Positions 16,486 to 23,998 of a stretch of DNA of 64,000 bases are shown here, piece by piece. This stretch comes from Actinospineispora eucalypti (lineage in GTDB: Bacteria > Actinomycetota > Actinomycetes > Mycobacteriales > Pseudonocardiaceae). The stretch is taken from NCBI GenBank assembly GCA_014208095.1, contig JACHMT010000005.1:1054001-1118000 (forward strand), read 5' to 3'. Numbering within the stretch: position 1 is the stretch's first letter; every line of letters starts with the position of its first letter. The notes under the pieces are model-generated. The model worked only from the letters and a program-made list of their open reading frames with translations. It did no database searches and was not told the origin of the DNA. Made by a program: the position numbers and the translations under genes.

Positions 16486-17118
16486 TCAAGCGCTCGCCGG
16501 GGAGGTCCGCTCCTCGGTCGCGGCCACCACGCTGTCGATGATCTTCTCGCAGACGATCTCGAAGATCGCCTCGGCCGACACCGCGCGCTGGGTGATCGCC
16601 CGGGCCAGGTTGGGTGCCTTGGCCGTGTCGTGCTCCTGGTCGGCGATCGGGGTGTCGCCCCGGGTCTCGTGCAGCGCGCTGGCGATCGCGTACAGCTCCA
16701 GCGCCTCCAGCATGGGGGCGATGGCGCCGGTGGGCACGTCCTCGTCCTCGAGCAGCCGCACCGTGGCGTCCAGCTGGGCGGTGCCGATGCCCAGTGGTTG
16801 ACGGCGCAGCATCACCGGCACCAGGTCCGGGTGCCGGCGGAACGCCTCACGCAGCCGCCCGGCGTTGCGCAGGATCCACACCCGCCACGGCTCGTCGTGC
16901 GTCTGGGGCGTGCGCACCTCTTCCAGCGCGAGCATCGCCGCGCCCACCACGATCTCTTCCTTGTTCTCGAAGTGGTGGTACAGCGACGCGCCGTTGACCT
17001 TGAGGCGATCGGCCAGGCGCCGGATGCTCAGGGCGTCGATGCCCTCGGTGTCGATGATGTCCAACGCAACCTCGAGCGCCTTGCGCTTGGAGATCAGCGG
17101 AACTTTCGGTCGCGCCAC
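16486..17118 (-). CDS. TetR-family regulator (with the adjacent P450)
   Basis: A 210-residue TetR protein. The HTH at about residues 10-57 contains ALSIRRLADRLKVNGASLYHHFENKEEI, close to the TetR class whose C-terminal domain binds drug-like ligands. GTG at 17118. In the region before it, TTCA-ACTGG-TGAA at 17173-17185 is a small inverted repeat that may be its operator. It is transcribed ahead of the P450, suggesting a substrate-induced detoxification or modification pair. Confidence 0.85.
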   Translation of the reverse strand: MARPKVPLISKRKALEVALDIIDTEGIDALSIRRLADRLKVNGASLYHHFENKEEIVVGAAMLALEEVRTPQTHDEPWRVWILRNAGRLREAFRRHPDLVPVMLRRQPLGIGTAQLDATVRLLEDEDVPTGAIAPMLEALELYAIASALHETRGDTPIADQEHDTAKAPNLARAITQRAVSAEAIFEIVCEKIIDSVVAATEERTSPASA

Positions 17119-17260
17119 GCCTCATTGCCCTTCGGATACCGCCCGGACCAGGAACACTGGCCAGGGTACCGCTTCAACTGGTGAAACGATCGCGGCGCCG
17201 GTCGAAGCCCGGTTCGGCGTGGCCGGAACGTTCAATACCGGTGCCCCGGGGGTGGGGACG

Positions 17261-18154
17261 ATGTGCGGCGTGAAACCGAACCTTTCCGCCGCCGCCTCCT
17301 TCCTCGCCGCGCATGCCCGAACCCTCGACCGCCGCCGGTTCCAAACACTGTTTGGCGAGGTCGACGCGCCCGCGCTGTTCGCCGCCGTGGACGCCTACCG
17401 CAACCCGGACGGCGGCTACGGCTGGGGTCTCGAGCCCGACCTGCGCGCCGGCGAGAGCCAGCCCGGCGGGGCGCTGCACGCGTTCGAGGCGTTCGCCGAC
17501 GCCGCTCCGGTGGTTACCCCGCACGCCGCCGAGCTGTGCGACTGGCTGGCCTCGGTCACCCTGCCGGACGGCGGCCTGCCGTTCGCCCTGCCCATCGCCG
17601 ACCCGGCCGGCTGTGCGCCGTTCTGGCTGGACGCCGACCCGGGCGCATCCTCGCTGCAGAGCACCGCGTTCACCGCGGCGGCCGCGTGGCGGGTGGCCGC
17701 GCACGACCCGGCGGTCGCCGCGCACCCCTGGCTGGCCCGGGCCACCCGGTACTGCCTGGACACCATCCGCGACCTCGACACCCGGCCGCACGCCATCGCG
17801 CTGTGCTTCGCGGTGCACCTGCTGGACGCGGTGCACTCCGCGTATCCCGAGGCGCCGGAGCTGTTGGACCGGTTGGGCGCGTTCATCCCTTCCGACGGGA
17901 TGCTGCCGGTGGAGGGCGGCGCCGCCGACGAGAAGATGCGCCCGCTGGACTTCGCTCCCGTCCCCGGCCCGGCGCGCCGGCTGTTCCGGGATGAGGTGAT
18001 CGGTTCGGAACTGGAGCGGTTGGCGGGCCGGCAGGAGGAGGACGGCGGCTGGCGGGTCAATTTCCGCAGCTACTCGCCGGCCGCCGAGCTGGAGTGGCGG
18101 GGCTACGCGACGGTGGGTGCGGTGTCCGTGTTGCGCCGGAACGGGTTGGTCTAG
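17261..18154 (+). CDS. Prenyltransferase/squalene-cyclase-like alpha/alpha-toroid protein
   Basis: A 297-residue protein with repeats of the terpene-cyclase/protein-prenyltransferase toroid: DGGYGWGLEPDLR near residue 50, DGGLPFALP near 103 and QEEDGGWRVNFRSY near 262 resemble QW motifs. The DxDD acid of squalene-hopene cyclases is not apparent and the protein is half their length, so catalytic function is doubtful. ATG 17261 or GTG 17270 could be the start. Nothing beside it suggests a terpene pathway. Confidence 0.7.
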   Translation: MCGVKPNLSAAASFLAAHARTLDRRRFQTLFGEVDAPALFAAVDAYRNPDGGYGWGLEPDLRAGESQPGGALHAFEAFADAAPVVTPHAAELCDWLASVTLPDGGLPFALPIADPAGCAPFWLDADPGASSLQSTAFTAAAAWRVAAHDPAVAAHPWLARATRYCLDTIRDLDTRPHAIALCFAVHLLDAVHSAYPEAPELLDRLGAFIPSDGMLPVEGGAADEKMRPLDFAPVPGPARRLFRDEVIGSELERLAGRQEEDGGWRVNFRSYSPAAELEWRGYATVGAVSVLRRNGLV

Positions 18155-18229
18155 GGGGTTGGCGCTGCTCCGGAGACGGCTCGGTGCGGACGCCGGTTCC
18201 GGTGCCGGTCGGGAGACGGCGCGGTGTGG

Positions 18230-18316
18230 GTGTGGTGTCGGTCTGAAGGCGGTGCGGCCTACGTGTGGTGTCGGTCTGAAGGCGGTGCGGCCTACGTGCG
18301 GTGCCGGTCTGAAGGC
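18230..18316 (+). repeat. 33-bp tandem repeat
   Basis: Two identical 33-bp units at 18230-18262 and 18263-18295 (GTGTGGTGTCGGTCTGAAGG at the start of each) are followed by a third, diverging unit from 18296 that becomes the left arm of island 2. A more degenerate copy precedes them. The arm therefore appears to be a modified end unit of the tandem array. Confidence 0.85.
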
Positions 18317-18415
18317 GGCTTGGACGGCGCGGCGTGGGCGGTCTGCCGAGGCTCTGGTTCGGCCCCGTGCGTTGGCGACCTGGTCGGTGCCGGCTCACTT
18401 CGCGCGGCCCCTTTC

Positions 18416-18479
18416 ATGGTCATCAGGTATCCAGTGCGATTTTTCGCTGGGGAAATCGCGCTGAATGCCTGGTGATCAT
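18416..18479 (+). repeat. Long hairpin of island 2, first
   Basis: The 27 bases at 18416-18442 pair with 18453-18479 without gaps around a 10-nt loop (TTCGCTGGGG). Five positions are not Watson-Crick; four of them are G-U pairs if the plus strand is read as RNA. The total length is 64 nt, as for the second hairpin of island 1. It would lie in the 3' part of any transcript reading out of the toroid gene. Confidence 0.75.
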
Positions 18480-18486
18480 CGATTAC

Positions 18487-18551
18487 ATGGTCATCAGGGC
18501 GTGGTGGTCGCTTTGGAGGTCTGGAGGCGGCCCTCATGCCCTGATGATCAT
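18487..18551 (+). repeat. Long hairpin of island 2, second
   Basis: The 27 bases at 18487-18513 pair with 18525-18551 around an 11-nt loop. Six positions deviate, five of them G-U on the plus strand. It starts with the same ATGGTCATCAGG as the preceding hairpin, so the two are diverged duplicates set 7 bp apart. Confidence 0.75.
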
Positions 18552-18918
18552 AGATGGAGGTGCGGGGGCGGTCCCGGGAGTCGCATCGGCAACATGCGTT
18601 TCGTGACTGACACGCCTTGGGTTTTCGATCATGCACCAACCCCCACCACGTACCACTCGCGAAACGGAAGTGACGGATGAGACGTGGGCGTGCCCACCTC
18701 CCCGGCAGCGACCCCAACACGACGGTCGTGCTCGGGTCGCGCGGCCCGAGCCCCGGTGCCGCCCCAACGTATCGTTCGCGCCCAGACCTCGGCCCCAACG
18801 GAACGGGCCGAACCCGAGCCGCGGCAGACCGACCACGCCGCGCCGTCCGAGCCGTCTCCACACCGGCACCGCGCCGAGGCAGCGCCGCCTTCGGGTCCGG
18901 CGCCGTGCCGCTTTCGGG

Positions 18919-19002
18919 ACCGGCGTCGCACAGGTAGTTCGCGGCCACCAGGCCGTTGTGTCCGGCGCCGATGACCAGCACGTCGCGGTCGCCCGCAGTC
19001 AT
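18919..19002 (-). pseudogene. Truncated FAD-dependent oxidoreductase (first 28 codons only)
   Basis: From ATG at 19002, reading leftward, the first 28 residues contain DVLVIGAGHNGLVAANYL, the Rossmann start of phytoene-desaturase-like NAD(P)/FAD-dependent oxidoreductases. Homology stops after CDAG and the frame continues into the repeats of island 2. A full gene of this type would be 500 or so codons, so all but the cofactor loop is gone. The promoter side is intact and carries the same 16-bp sites as the divergent membrane-protein gene, so the two were probably a co-regulated divergent pair. Confidence 0.65.
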
Positions 19003-19005
19003 GTG

Positions 19006-19021
19006 CCGACTATATGGTCGG
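19006..19021. promoter_or_regulatory. 16-bp palindromic operator, copy 1
   Basis: CCGAC-TATATG-GTCGG is a near-perfect palindrome of TetR-operator size directly upstream of the truncated oxidoreductase start. A second copy differing at 2 of 16 positions lies at 19059-19074. The TetR-type gene at 19941-20567, next to the target membrane gene, is the probable binder. Confidence 0.5.
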
Positions 19022-19058
19022 TTAATTTACACATACAGGCAGGGAGATGGTTGATTGA

Positions 19059-19074
19059 CAGACTAAATGGTCGG
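19059..19074. promoter_or_regulatory. 16-bp operator, copy 2
   Basis: CAGACTAAATGGTCGG matches copy 1 at 14 of 16 positions and lies 53 bp further on, 37 bp before the membrane-protein start. An ATG within it opens the downstream frame but is more likely part of the operator. Two sites flanking a short divergent promoter fit repression of both directions. Confidence 0.5.
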
Positions 19075-19111
19075 TTCTATCGTCGGTGCCACACCATCCG
19101 AGGAGGTCAGC

Positions 19112-19966
19112 GTGAACCCACCCGGTGACGCTCCCGTCCATATGGTCGTCGACCCGGCCTGGCAGTGGGGGTTCGGTCTGCTCCATTTCGGTGTCGCGGC
19201 GCTGACCGTGGTGCTCGCCGCCCGGGGGCCGATCCGGCAACGGGACTGGCGGGAGCTCACGTTCCGGATGGTGGTGCTGTTCAGCGGGGCGCTCGGGGCG
19301 GTGGTCTTCGAGGGCGCGGTGGACCGCGCCGGCAAGCTCTGGTACGCCGAGCAGGGCGCGTGGCCACTGGTCACCCTGTGGGGCGTGCACGTGCCGCTCT
19401 GGGTCGCGCCGGTGTACCTGTGGTTCATCGGCGGCGGGGCGTTGGTGATCATCCAGAAGATCCGCAACGGCGGCCGCCCGCGCGACTTCCTATATATTTT
19501 CGGTGGAATCGCGGTGGCCGACCTGCTGCTTGAGATCCCGATTATCAAGATTGCCGGGTTGTACACCTACTACGGCGACAACCAGCCATTCTTCCACCCC
19601 GAGTGGTTTCCCCTGCCGCTGTGGTTCATCACCACCAACCGCCTGCTCGACCTGGTGCCGGCAATGCTGATCCTGGTGCTCATGTCGGCGAGGTCGAAGC
19701 ACGTCATGTGGGCAATTCCGGTGGTCATGTTCGGCTCGATGTACGTGTCCTACGCATTCGTCACCTGGCCGACCATCGCCGCACTGCACTCCGGGGCCAG
19801 CGCGCTGGTCGCGCACCTGGCGGCCACCTACACGATCGTCATCGGCCTGCTCGCCACCTACTTCGGCGCGCAGCTGGCGCCGAGGATGAAAGAGCTGATG
19901 AAGCACCACGAGAAGCCCAGAGCCGCCCCGGATGTGACGGCTAGTCCGCTCCCCGTGCGGGCGTAG
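19112..19966 (+). CDS. Multi-pass membrane protein, unknown function (possibly AveC-like)
   Basis: A 284-residue protein with about seven membrane helices. Polar or charged residues lie in or near helices (FEGAVDRAGKLWY, WFITTNRLLDLVP). General layout recalls the actinobacterial AveC-type spirocyclase group, but I cannot confirm this and would treat it as unknown. GTG at 19112 is chosen because AGGAGG lies at 19101-19106; the upstream ATG at 19067 sits inside an operator. It was paired with a now-truncated FAD oxidoreductase, hinting at redox chemistry on a lipid-like molecule. The 3' end overlaps the convergent TetR gene by 26 bp. Confidence 0.7.
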   Translation: MNPPGDAPVHMVVDPAWQWGFGLLHFGVAALTVVLAARGPIRQRDWRELTFRMVVLFSGALGAVVFEGAVDRAGKLWYAEQGAWPLVTLWGVHVPLWVAPVYLWFIGGGALVIIQKIRNGGRPRDFLYIFGGIAVADLLLEIPIIKIAGLYTYYGDNQPFFHPEWFPLPLWFITTNRLLDLVPAMLILVLMSARSKHVMWAIPVVMFGSMYVSYAFVTWPTIAALHSGASALVAHLAATYTIVIGLLATYFGAQLAPRMKELMKHHEKPRAAPDVTASPLPVRA

Positions 19967-20567
19967 CGGGCGGCCTCGGGCGCCGGGTGCCGTCCAGCAT
20001 CACCTCGATCACCGTGTCCACCACCTGGCGGTGGCTCCAGGTGCCGTCGGGCCGGAACCACTCGACCACCGAGTCGGCCATGCTGAACACCAGGTGGACG
20101 AGCAGCGCGGGGTCGTGCCCGGACAGCAGATGGCCCGCCGCCTGGGCGGCGCCCACCAGTCCGGCGATGTGTTCGGAGAACCTGGCCCGCTCCGCCCGCG
20201 CCCAGCGTTCCGTCGGGGTGTTCCCCTGGACCCGCTGGAGCAGGGACATCTCGGCCTGCAGGCGCAGCTGCGCGGCCATGATCTGCCGCATGATGTGCAC
20301 CAGCCGGGCCAGCTCGTCGCCCTCGTTGGACTCCGGCTGCTCCAACACCGCCCACAGCGCGCCCAGCGCCCGCCCGGCCGCGTGCCGCAGGAAATCCTCT
20401 TTTCCCGTGACATGGTGGTAGACGCTGGATTTGGAAATGTTCGCCGCCCGCGCGATGTGTTCCATGCGGGTCGCGTCGTATCCGCGCTCGGTGAATATGC
20501 GAACCGCGACATCGGTGAGCGAATCGAGGGTGTAAGGCGCGCGTTCGCTGCGTTTCGGTGGCGCCAC
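19941..20567 (-). CDS. TetR-family regulator
   Basis: A 208-residue TetR protein with HTH at about residues 14-60 (TDVAVRIFTERGYDATRMEHIARAANISK..SVYHHVTGKEDFL in three blocks). The C-terminal domain is of the TetR type found with fatty-acid or steroid genes. It overlaps the membrane-protein gene tail to tail. The twin 16-bp palindromes upstream of that gene are its likely operators. It lies 10 bp downstream of the GNAT gene and may be carried on the same transcript. Confidence 0.85.
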   Translation of the reverse strand: MAPPKRSERAPYTLDSLTDVAVRIFTERGYDATRMEHIARAANISKSSVYHHVTGKEDFLRHAAGRALGALWAVLEQPESNEGDELARLVHIMRQIMAAQLRLQAEMSLLQRVQGNTPTERWARAERARFSEHIAGLVGAAQAAGHLLSGHDPALLVHLVFSMADSVVEWFRPDGTWSHRQVVDTVIEVMLDGTRRPRPPATPARGAD

Positions 20568-20577
20568 CCGGATCAGC

Positions 20578-21123
20578 CTAGCGTGGAGCGTTTGCCGAGC
20601 GCGCGCCCAGTTCGGCGAGCGCGGGAGGCGCCAGTGCCCGCTGCATGAGAATGGTGTCCAGCCAGCGGTCGTGTTTGCGCCCGACCCGGCGCAGCCGGCC
20701 GGCCTCGGTGAACCCGTGCCGCCGGTGCAACAGGGCGGAAGCGGGGTCGCCGGTGTCGGCGATCACCGCGATCAGCTCCCGGATGCCGGCGGCCGAGGCG
20801 GCGGTGACCAGCTCGGCGAGCAGCGGGCCGCCGAGGCCCCGGCCGGTGGCCCAGGGAGCCAGGTAGATCGAGTTCTCCGCAGTGTGCCGGTAGGCCTCCC
20901 GGGCCTTCCACGGCGTGCAGTAGGCGTAGCCGGCGAGCTTCCCGTCCAGCTCGACCACCAGGAACGGCAGGCCGGCGCCGGTGATCGCGTGGTACCGCTC
21001 GGTCCAGGCGGCGGTGTCCGGCACGGCCAACTCGAAGGTGGCGGTGCTGTGCGCCACGTAGTGCGCGTAGATCTCCCCGACGGCTTCGAGGTCGTCCGGA
21101 GCGGCGGGGCGGATCGTCGGCAC
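20578..21123 (-). CDS. GNAT N-acetyltransferase, phosphinothricin-acetyltransferase-like
   Basis: A 181-residue GNAT protein. The N-terminal TIRPAAPDDLEAVGEIYAHY and the acetyl-CoA loop ATGRGLGGPLL near residue 92 match the PAT/MnaT subgroup, which acetylates phosphinothricin, methionine sulfone or related amines. Such genes are often housekeeping detoxifiers, so herbicide resistance cannot be concluded. GTG start at 21123, divergent from a cupin regulator with a short A/T-rich shared promoter. Confidence 0.83.
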   Translation of the reverse strand: MPTIRPAAPDDLEAVGEIYAHYVAHSTATFELAVPDTAAWTERYHAITGAGLPFLVVELDGKLAGYAYCTPWKAREAYRHTAENSIYLAPWATGRGLGGPLLAELVTAASAAGIRELIAVIADTGDPASALLHRRHGFTEAGRLRRVGRKHDRWLDTILMQRALAPPALAELGARSANAPR

Positions 21124-21145
21124 GGGGCCTCCTGGGACGTGCTTT

Positions 21146-21176
21146 CTCTATAGAGGAATTACTTCGTATTATAGAG
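21146..21176. promoter_or_regulatory. Palindromic promoter region of the cupin regulator
   Basis: CTCTATAGAG at 21146-21155 is a perfect palindrome and its half TATAGAG recurs at 21170-21176, in a notably A/T-rich 30 bp. TATTAT at 21167-21172 is a good -10 hexamer and would start transcription at or next to the GTG at 21180, giving a leaderless mRNA. Autoregulation by the XRE-cupin protein, and control of the divergent GNAT gene, are inferred. Confidence 0.5.
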
Positions 21177-21179
21177 CAC

Positions 21180-21746
21180 GTGGATCTGGCCTGGCTGGGC
21201 AACCGCGCGCGTGACCTGCGGCTGGAACGTGGCCTGACCCTGCACGCCCTGGCCGCTCAGTGCGGGGTGAGCGTGAGCATGCTGTCGTCGGTGGAGCGCG
21301 GGGACAAGGCGCCCACGGTGGTGGTGCTGGACAAGATCGCCACGGGGTTGGGCATCCCGCTCACCGAGCTGCTCTCCGAGGTCGACCGGGGGTTCCTGGT
21401 GCGCCGGGCGGTGGAACAGGACGTCGCCGAGGAACCCGGTGGTTGGTGGCGCACCATCCTCACCCCGGTGGTGCCCGGTGTGAACTTCGAGCTGGTCCGC
21501 TCCACCCTGCCGCCGGTCTGCGACGCCGGCTGGTTCCCGGCCTACGCCGGGGGGTCGCACGTGTTCGTCGTGGTGGTCGCCGGGGTCCTGCGGCTGACGG
21601 TCGGGGAGCGCACCGAGACCCTGCGCGCCGGTGACTCCGGCTACTTCGCCGCGCACCTGCCGCACCGGTACGCCAACGCCGGGGAGACGGACTGCGAGTA
21701 CTACGTGGCCGCGCTGATCATGCGCTCGCGGGCCCCTGGCCGCTGA
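21180..21746 (+). CDS. XRE-family regulator with cupin sensor domain
   Basis: A 188-residue protein. The N-terminal XRE helix-turn-helix is at about 6-60 (LRLERGLTLHALAAQCGVSVSMLSSVERG in two blocks). The C-terminal cupin_2 domain is at about 110-185, with the barrel ending FAAHLPHRYANAGE. HTH-cupin regulators commonly sense small amino-acid or polyamine metabolites. Start GTG 21180 has no Shine-Dalgarno but follows a TATTAT -10 by eight bases, so translation is probably leaderless. Confidence 0.85.
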   Translation: MDLAWLGNRARDLRLERGLTLHALAAQCGVSVSMLSSVERGDKAPTVVVLDKIATGLGIPLTELLSEVDRGFLVRRAVEQDVAEEPGGWWRTILTPVVPGVNFELVRSTLPPVCDAGWFPAYAGGSHVFVVVVAGVLRLTVGERTETLRAGDSGYFAAHLPHRYANAGETDCEYYVAALIMRSRAPGR

Positions 21747-21802
21747 CCTCTCCGCGACTTATATTGCCCTCAGTTCGAACGCTGAATACCAGGGGGAGCC
21801 CG

Positions 21803-23164
21803 ATGCGCCCAATCGACCGACGCACCGTGTTGACCGGGATCGGCGGGGCGGCCGTGGGGGCGGCGCTCACCGTGGCCCTGCGACCGGGGCAGCCCGAGCC
21901 GGCCGCGCCGGCCAAGGTGGCACCACCCGCTCCCGTCGCTCCGGGAGCCGGCCCGATGAGCGGGCTGCCGCTGGCCAAGGACGCCGCCGCGCTCCAGCCG
22001 GACCTGGTGCGGCTGCGCCGGGCCTTGCACCGGCAGCCCGAGGTCGGCCTATCCCTGCCCCGGAGCCAGGAGGCGGTGGTCAAGGCCCTGGACGGGCTCC
22101 CGCTCGAGGTGCGCACCGGCAACGCCGTCAGCTCGGTCGTCGGGGTGCTGCGCGGCGGTGCGCCCGCGCCGGCCCGCCGGTCGGTGCTGCTGCGCGGCGA
22201 CATGGACGCGCTGCCGCTGGCCGAGAAGAACGGGCTGGACTACCGGTCCCAGACCGCCGACACCATGCACGCCTGCGGCCACGACCTGCACACCAGCATG
22301 CTGGTCGGCGCGGCCCGTCTGCTCTCGGCGCACCGGGAGAAGCTGGCCGGTGACGTCGTCTTCATGTTCCAGCCCGGCGAGGAGGGCTTCGACGGCGCCG
22401 GGAAGATGATCGCCGAGGGGGTCCTGGATGCCGCCGGGCAGCGCCCGGTCGCCGCGTACGCGCTGCACGTCGGGTCGACCATGCCGCTGGGCAGCTTCGT
22501 CACCCGGCGCGGGCCGATGCTCTCCGCGTCGGACACGCTGAAGGTGACCGTGCACGGCAAGGGCGGGCACGGGGCGGTGCCGTACCAGGCCAACGACCCC
22601 ATCCCGGTGGCCAGCGAGATGGTCACCGCGCTGCAGGCCATGGTCACCCGCCAGTTCAGCGTGTTCGACCCGGTGATCTGCACCGTCGGCCTGTTCCAGG
22701 CCGGCACCAAGAGCAACGTGATCCCCGACCAGGCGCACTTCGAGGCCACCGTGCGCACCTACTCCACGGCCGCCCGGGATCGCTTCATCGAGCAGGTGAC
22801 CCGGTTGCTGCGCGGCATCGCCGACTCGCGGGGGATGACCGTGGACGCGGTGTTCAGCGAGGACCACTACGACGTCACCGTCAACAACGCGGGCGAGGCC
22901 GAGTTCCTCGCCGACACGGTGGCCCAGCTGCACGGCGCGGAACGGTTCGCCTGGCTGCCCGACCCCCTGACGCCCTCGGAGGACTTCTCCAAGGTGCTCG
23001 CCCAGGTGCCCGGCGCGATGGCCATGCTCGGCGCGTGCCCACCCGGCCGGGACCCGGCCACCGCGCCGGCCAACCACTCGCCGCTGGCCGAGTTCGACGA
23101 CGCCGTGATGGCCGACGGCGCGGCCGTGCTGGCCGAGCTGGCGCTGCGCCGGCTGGTCAGCTGA
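21803..23164 (+). CDS. Exported M20-family amidohydrolase (N-acyl-amino-acid hydrolase type)
   Basis: A 453-residue protein. Residues 1-30 look like a Tat signal (twin Arg in DRRTVLTG, then a Gly/Ala-rich hydrophobic stretch) followed by a Pro/Ala linker to about 55. The M20D catalytic domain carries the metal ligands in HACGHDLHTS and FQPGEEGFDGA and the dimerisation-domain motif KGGHGAVP. Relatives hydrolyse hippurate, N-acyl amino acids or IAA conjugates; Tat export implies it acts outside the membrane, scavenging amino acids. ATG 21803 follows AGGGGGAG. Its end overlaps the convergent hydrolase by 8 bp. Confidence 0.87.
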   Translation: MRPIDRRTVLTGIGGAAVGAALTVALRPGQPEPAAPAKVAPPAPVAPGAGPMSGLPLAKDAAALQPDLVRLRRALHRQPEVGLSLPRSQEAVVKALDGLPLEVRTGNAVSSVVGVLRGGAPAPARRSVLLRGDMDALPLAEKNGLDYRSQTADTMHACGHDLHTSMLVGAARLLSAHREKLAGDVVFMFQPGEEGFDGAGKMIAEGVLDAAGQRPVAAYALHVGSTMPLGSFVTRRGPMLSASDTLKVTVHGKGGHGAVPYQANDPIPVASEMVTALQAMVTRQFSVFDPVICTVGLFQAGTKSNVIPDQAHFEATVRTYSTAARDRFIEQVTRLLRGIADSRGMTVDAVFSEDHYDVTVNNAGEAEFLADTVAQLHGAERFAWLPDPLTPSEDFSKVLAQVPGAMAMLGACPPGRDPATAPANHSPLAEFDDAVMADGAAVLAELALRRLVS

Positions 23165-23957
23165 GCAGGAAGTCGGTGACCACGCCGGCGAACTTCTCCG
23201 GGATGGTGTCCATCGCCATGTGCGCCTGGCCGGGCAGGTCCAGGATGTCGCTGCCCGGGACGGTCCGGTGGGCCGCCCGGGTGGCCGCGCGCACGTATTC
23301 GGGGCTGTCGGTGCCGAGCAGGAAGCGCACCGGCACGGTCAGCCGGGACAGCTCCGGGCGCGGCCGGTAGGTGTCGGCCACCCGGCCCTCGCGCACGATG
23401 GTGTGCGCGGCGGCCAGCCGGGCCGGCCACATCGGGGTGCGCCGCTGGGCGTCCACCGCGGCCTCGTCCAGCCCGATCGCGCCCCGGAAGAACGCGGCCA
23501 GCACGCCGTCCCGGTCGTCGGCCGCGAGCCGCTCCGCCATGGTGTCCAGCACGCCGGACGGGAACACCGCCAGCCCGTTGGTGCGGAACGGCGGCTCGTA
23601 CAGCACGACCCGGTCGAACGGCCCGCCCCGGGGCAGCGTCTCCAGGGTGATCAGTGCGCCGTAGGAATGGCCGAGCAGGTGCACCAGGCCGTTCGCGCCG
23701 GCCGCGGCCTCGGCGACCGCGAGCAGGTCCTCGGCCTCCCGCTCGATGGTGTACGCGGCCTCGGGGCCGTCGCCGCTGAGCCCCCGGCCCCGGCGGTCCA
23801 CCAGGTACAGGGTGAACCGCTCGGCCAGTATCGGCGCCACCTGCGCCCAGCGGGTCCGGTCGGCGGTGCCGCCGTGCAACAGGATCAGGCCGGGTCCCAC
23901 GCCCCGCACCTCGAAGCCGATCCGGGTGCCGTCCGCGGAGATCACACTGCTGGTCAT
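23157..23957 (-). CDS. Alpha/beta-fold hydrolase
   Basis: A 266-residue hydrolase: oxyanion region LLHGGTADRTRW near 27, nucleophile elbow GHSYGA near 93, Asp in LGTDSPEYV near 215 and catalytic His in PGQAHMAMD near 243. The substrate is unknown. ATG 23957 and ATG 23969 are both possible and neither has a good ribosome-binding site. It follows the SDR gene by 41 bp on the same strand, which in turn follows the DHA2 exporter by 50 bp, so the three may be one operon. Confidence 0.82.
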   Translation of the reverse strand: MTSSVISADGTRIGFEVRGVGPGLILLHGGTADRTRWAQVAPILAERFTLYLVDRRGRGLSGDGPEAAYTIEREAEDLLAVAEAAAGANGLVHLLGHSYGALITLETLPRGGPFDRVVLYEPPFRTNGLAVFPSGVLDTMAERLAADDRDGVLAAFFRGAIGLDEAAVDAQRRTPMWPARLAAAHTIVREGRVADTYRPRPELSRLTVPVRFLLGTDSPEYVRAATRAAHRTVPGSDILDLPGQAHMAMDTIPEKFAGVVTDFLLS

Positions 23958-23998
23958 GACTCCGACCATAGGCGCGCCGGCTTTCGGCCCGCTTTCGT

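Larger units (their letters stand above)
18171..18919. repeat. Intergenic repeat island 2: inverted arms, tandem repeats, two hairpins
   Basis: About 750 bp of non-coding repeats. The left arm (18296-18365) and the inverted right arm (18803-18874) share GTGCCGGT, a 7-nt spacer, CGGCTYGGACGGCG, then CGGTCTGCCG and GGTTCGGCCC, roughly 80% identical by eye and matching the arms of island 1. The outer flanks are degenerate 33-bp repeats (18230-18316 on the left; about 18875-18919, opposite strand, on the right). Hairpins at 18416-18479 and 18487-18551 lie inside. The right edge falls exactly where a truncated oxidoreductase gene loses homology. Confidence 0.75.

Noticed and set aside
18230..18316. 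CRISPR-like repeat array
   Set aside because: Units are directly adjacent at 33 bp with no spacers, and no cas genes are present; they are tandem repeats.
18155..18918. A real gene continuing the FAD-oxidoreductase frame through the island
   Set aside because: After 28 codons the frame is made of repeat sequence (Arg/Gly/Pro-rich), and no further flavoprotein motif appears; treated as a truncated gene.
19067..19111. ATG at 19067 as the start of the membrane protein
   Set aside because: It falls inside a 16-bp operator copy and has no ribosome-binding site; GTG 19112 has AGGAGG at 19101-19106.
20578..21123. A true phosphinothricin-resistance gene
   Set aside because: PAT-like GNAT enzymes are common housekeeping acetyltransferases; there is no bialaphos-type cluster nearby.
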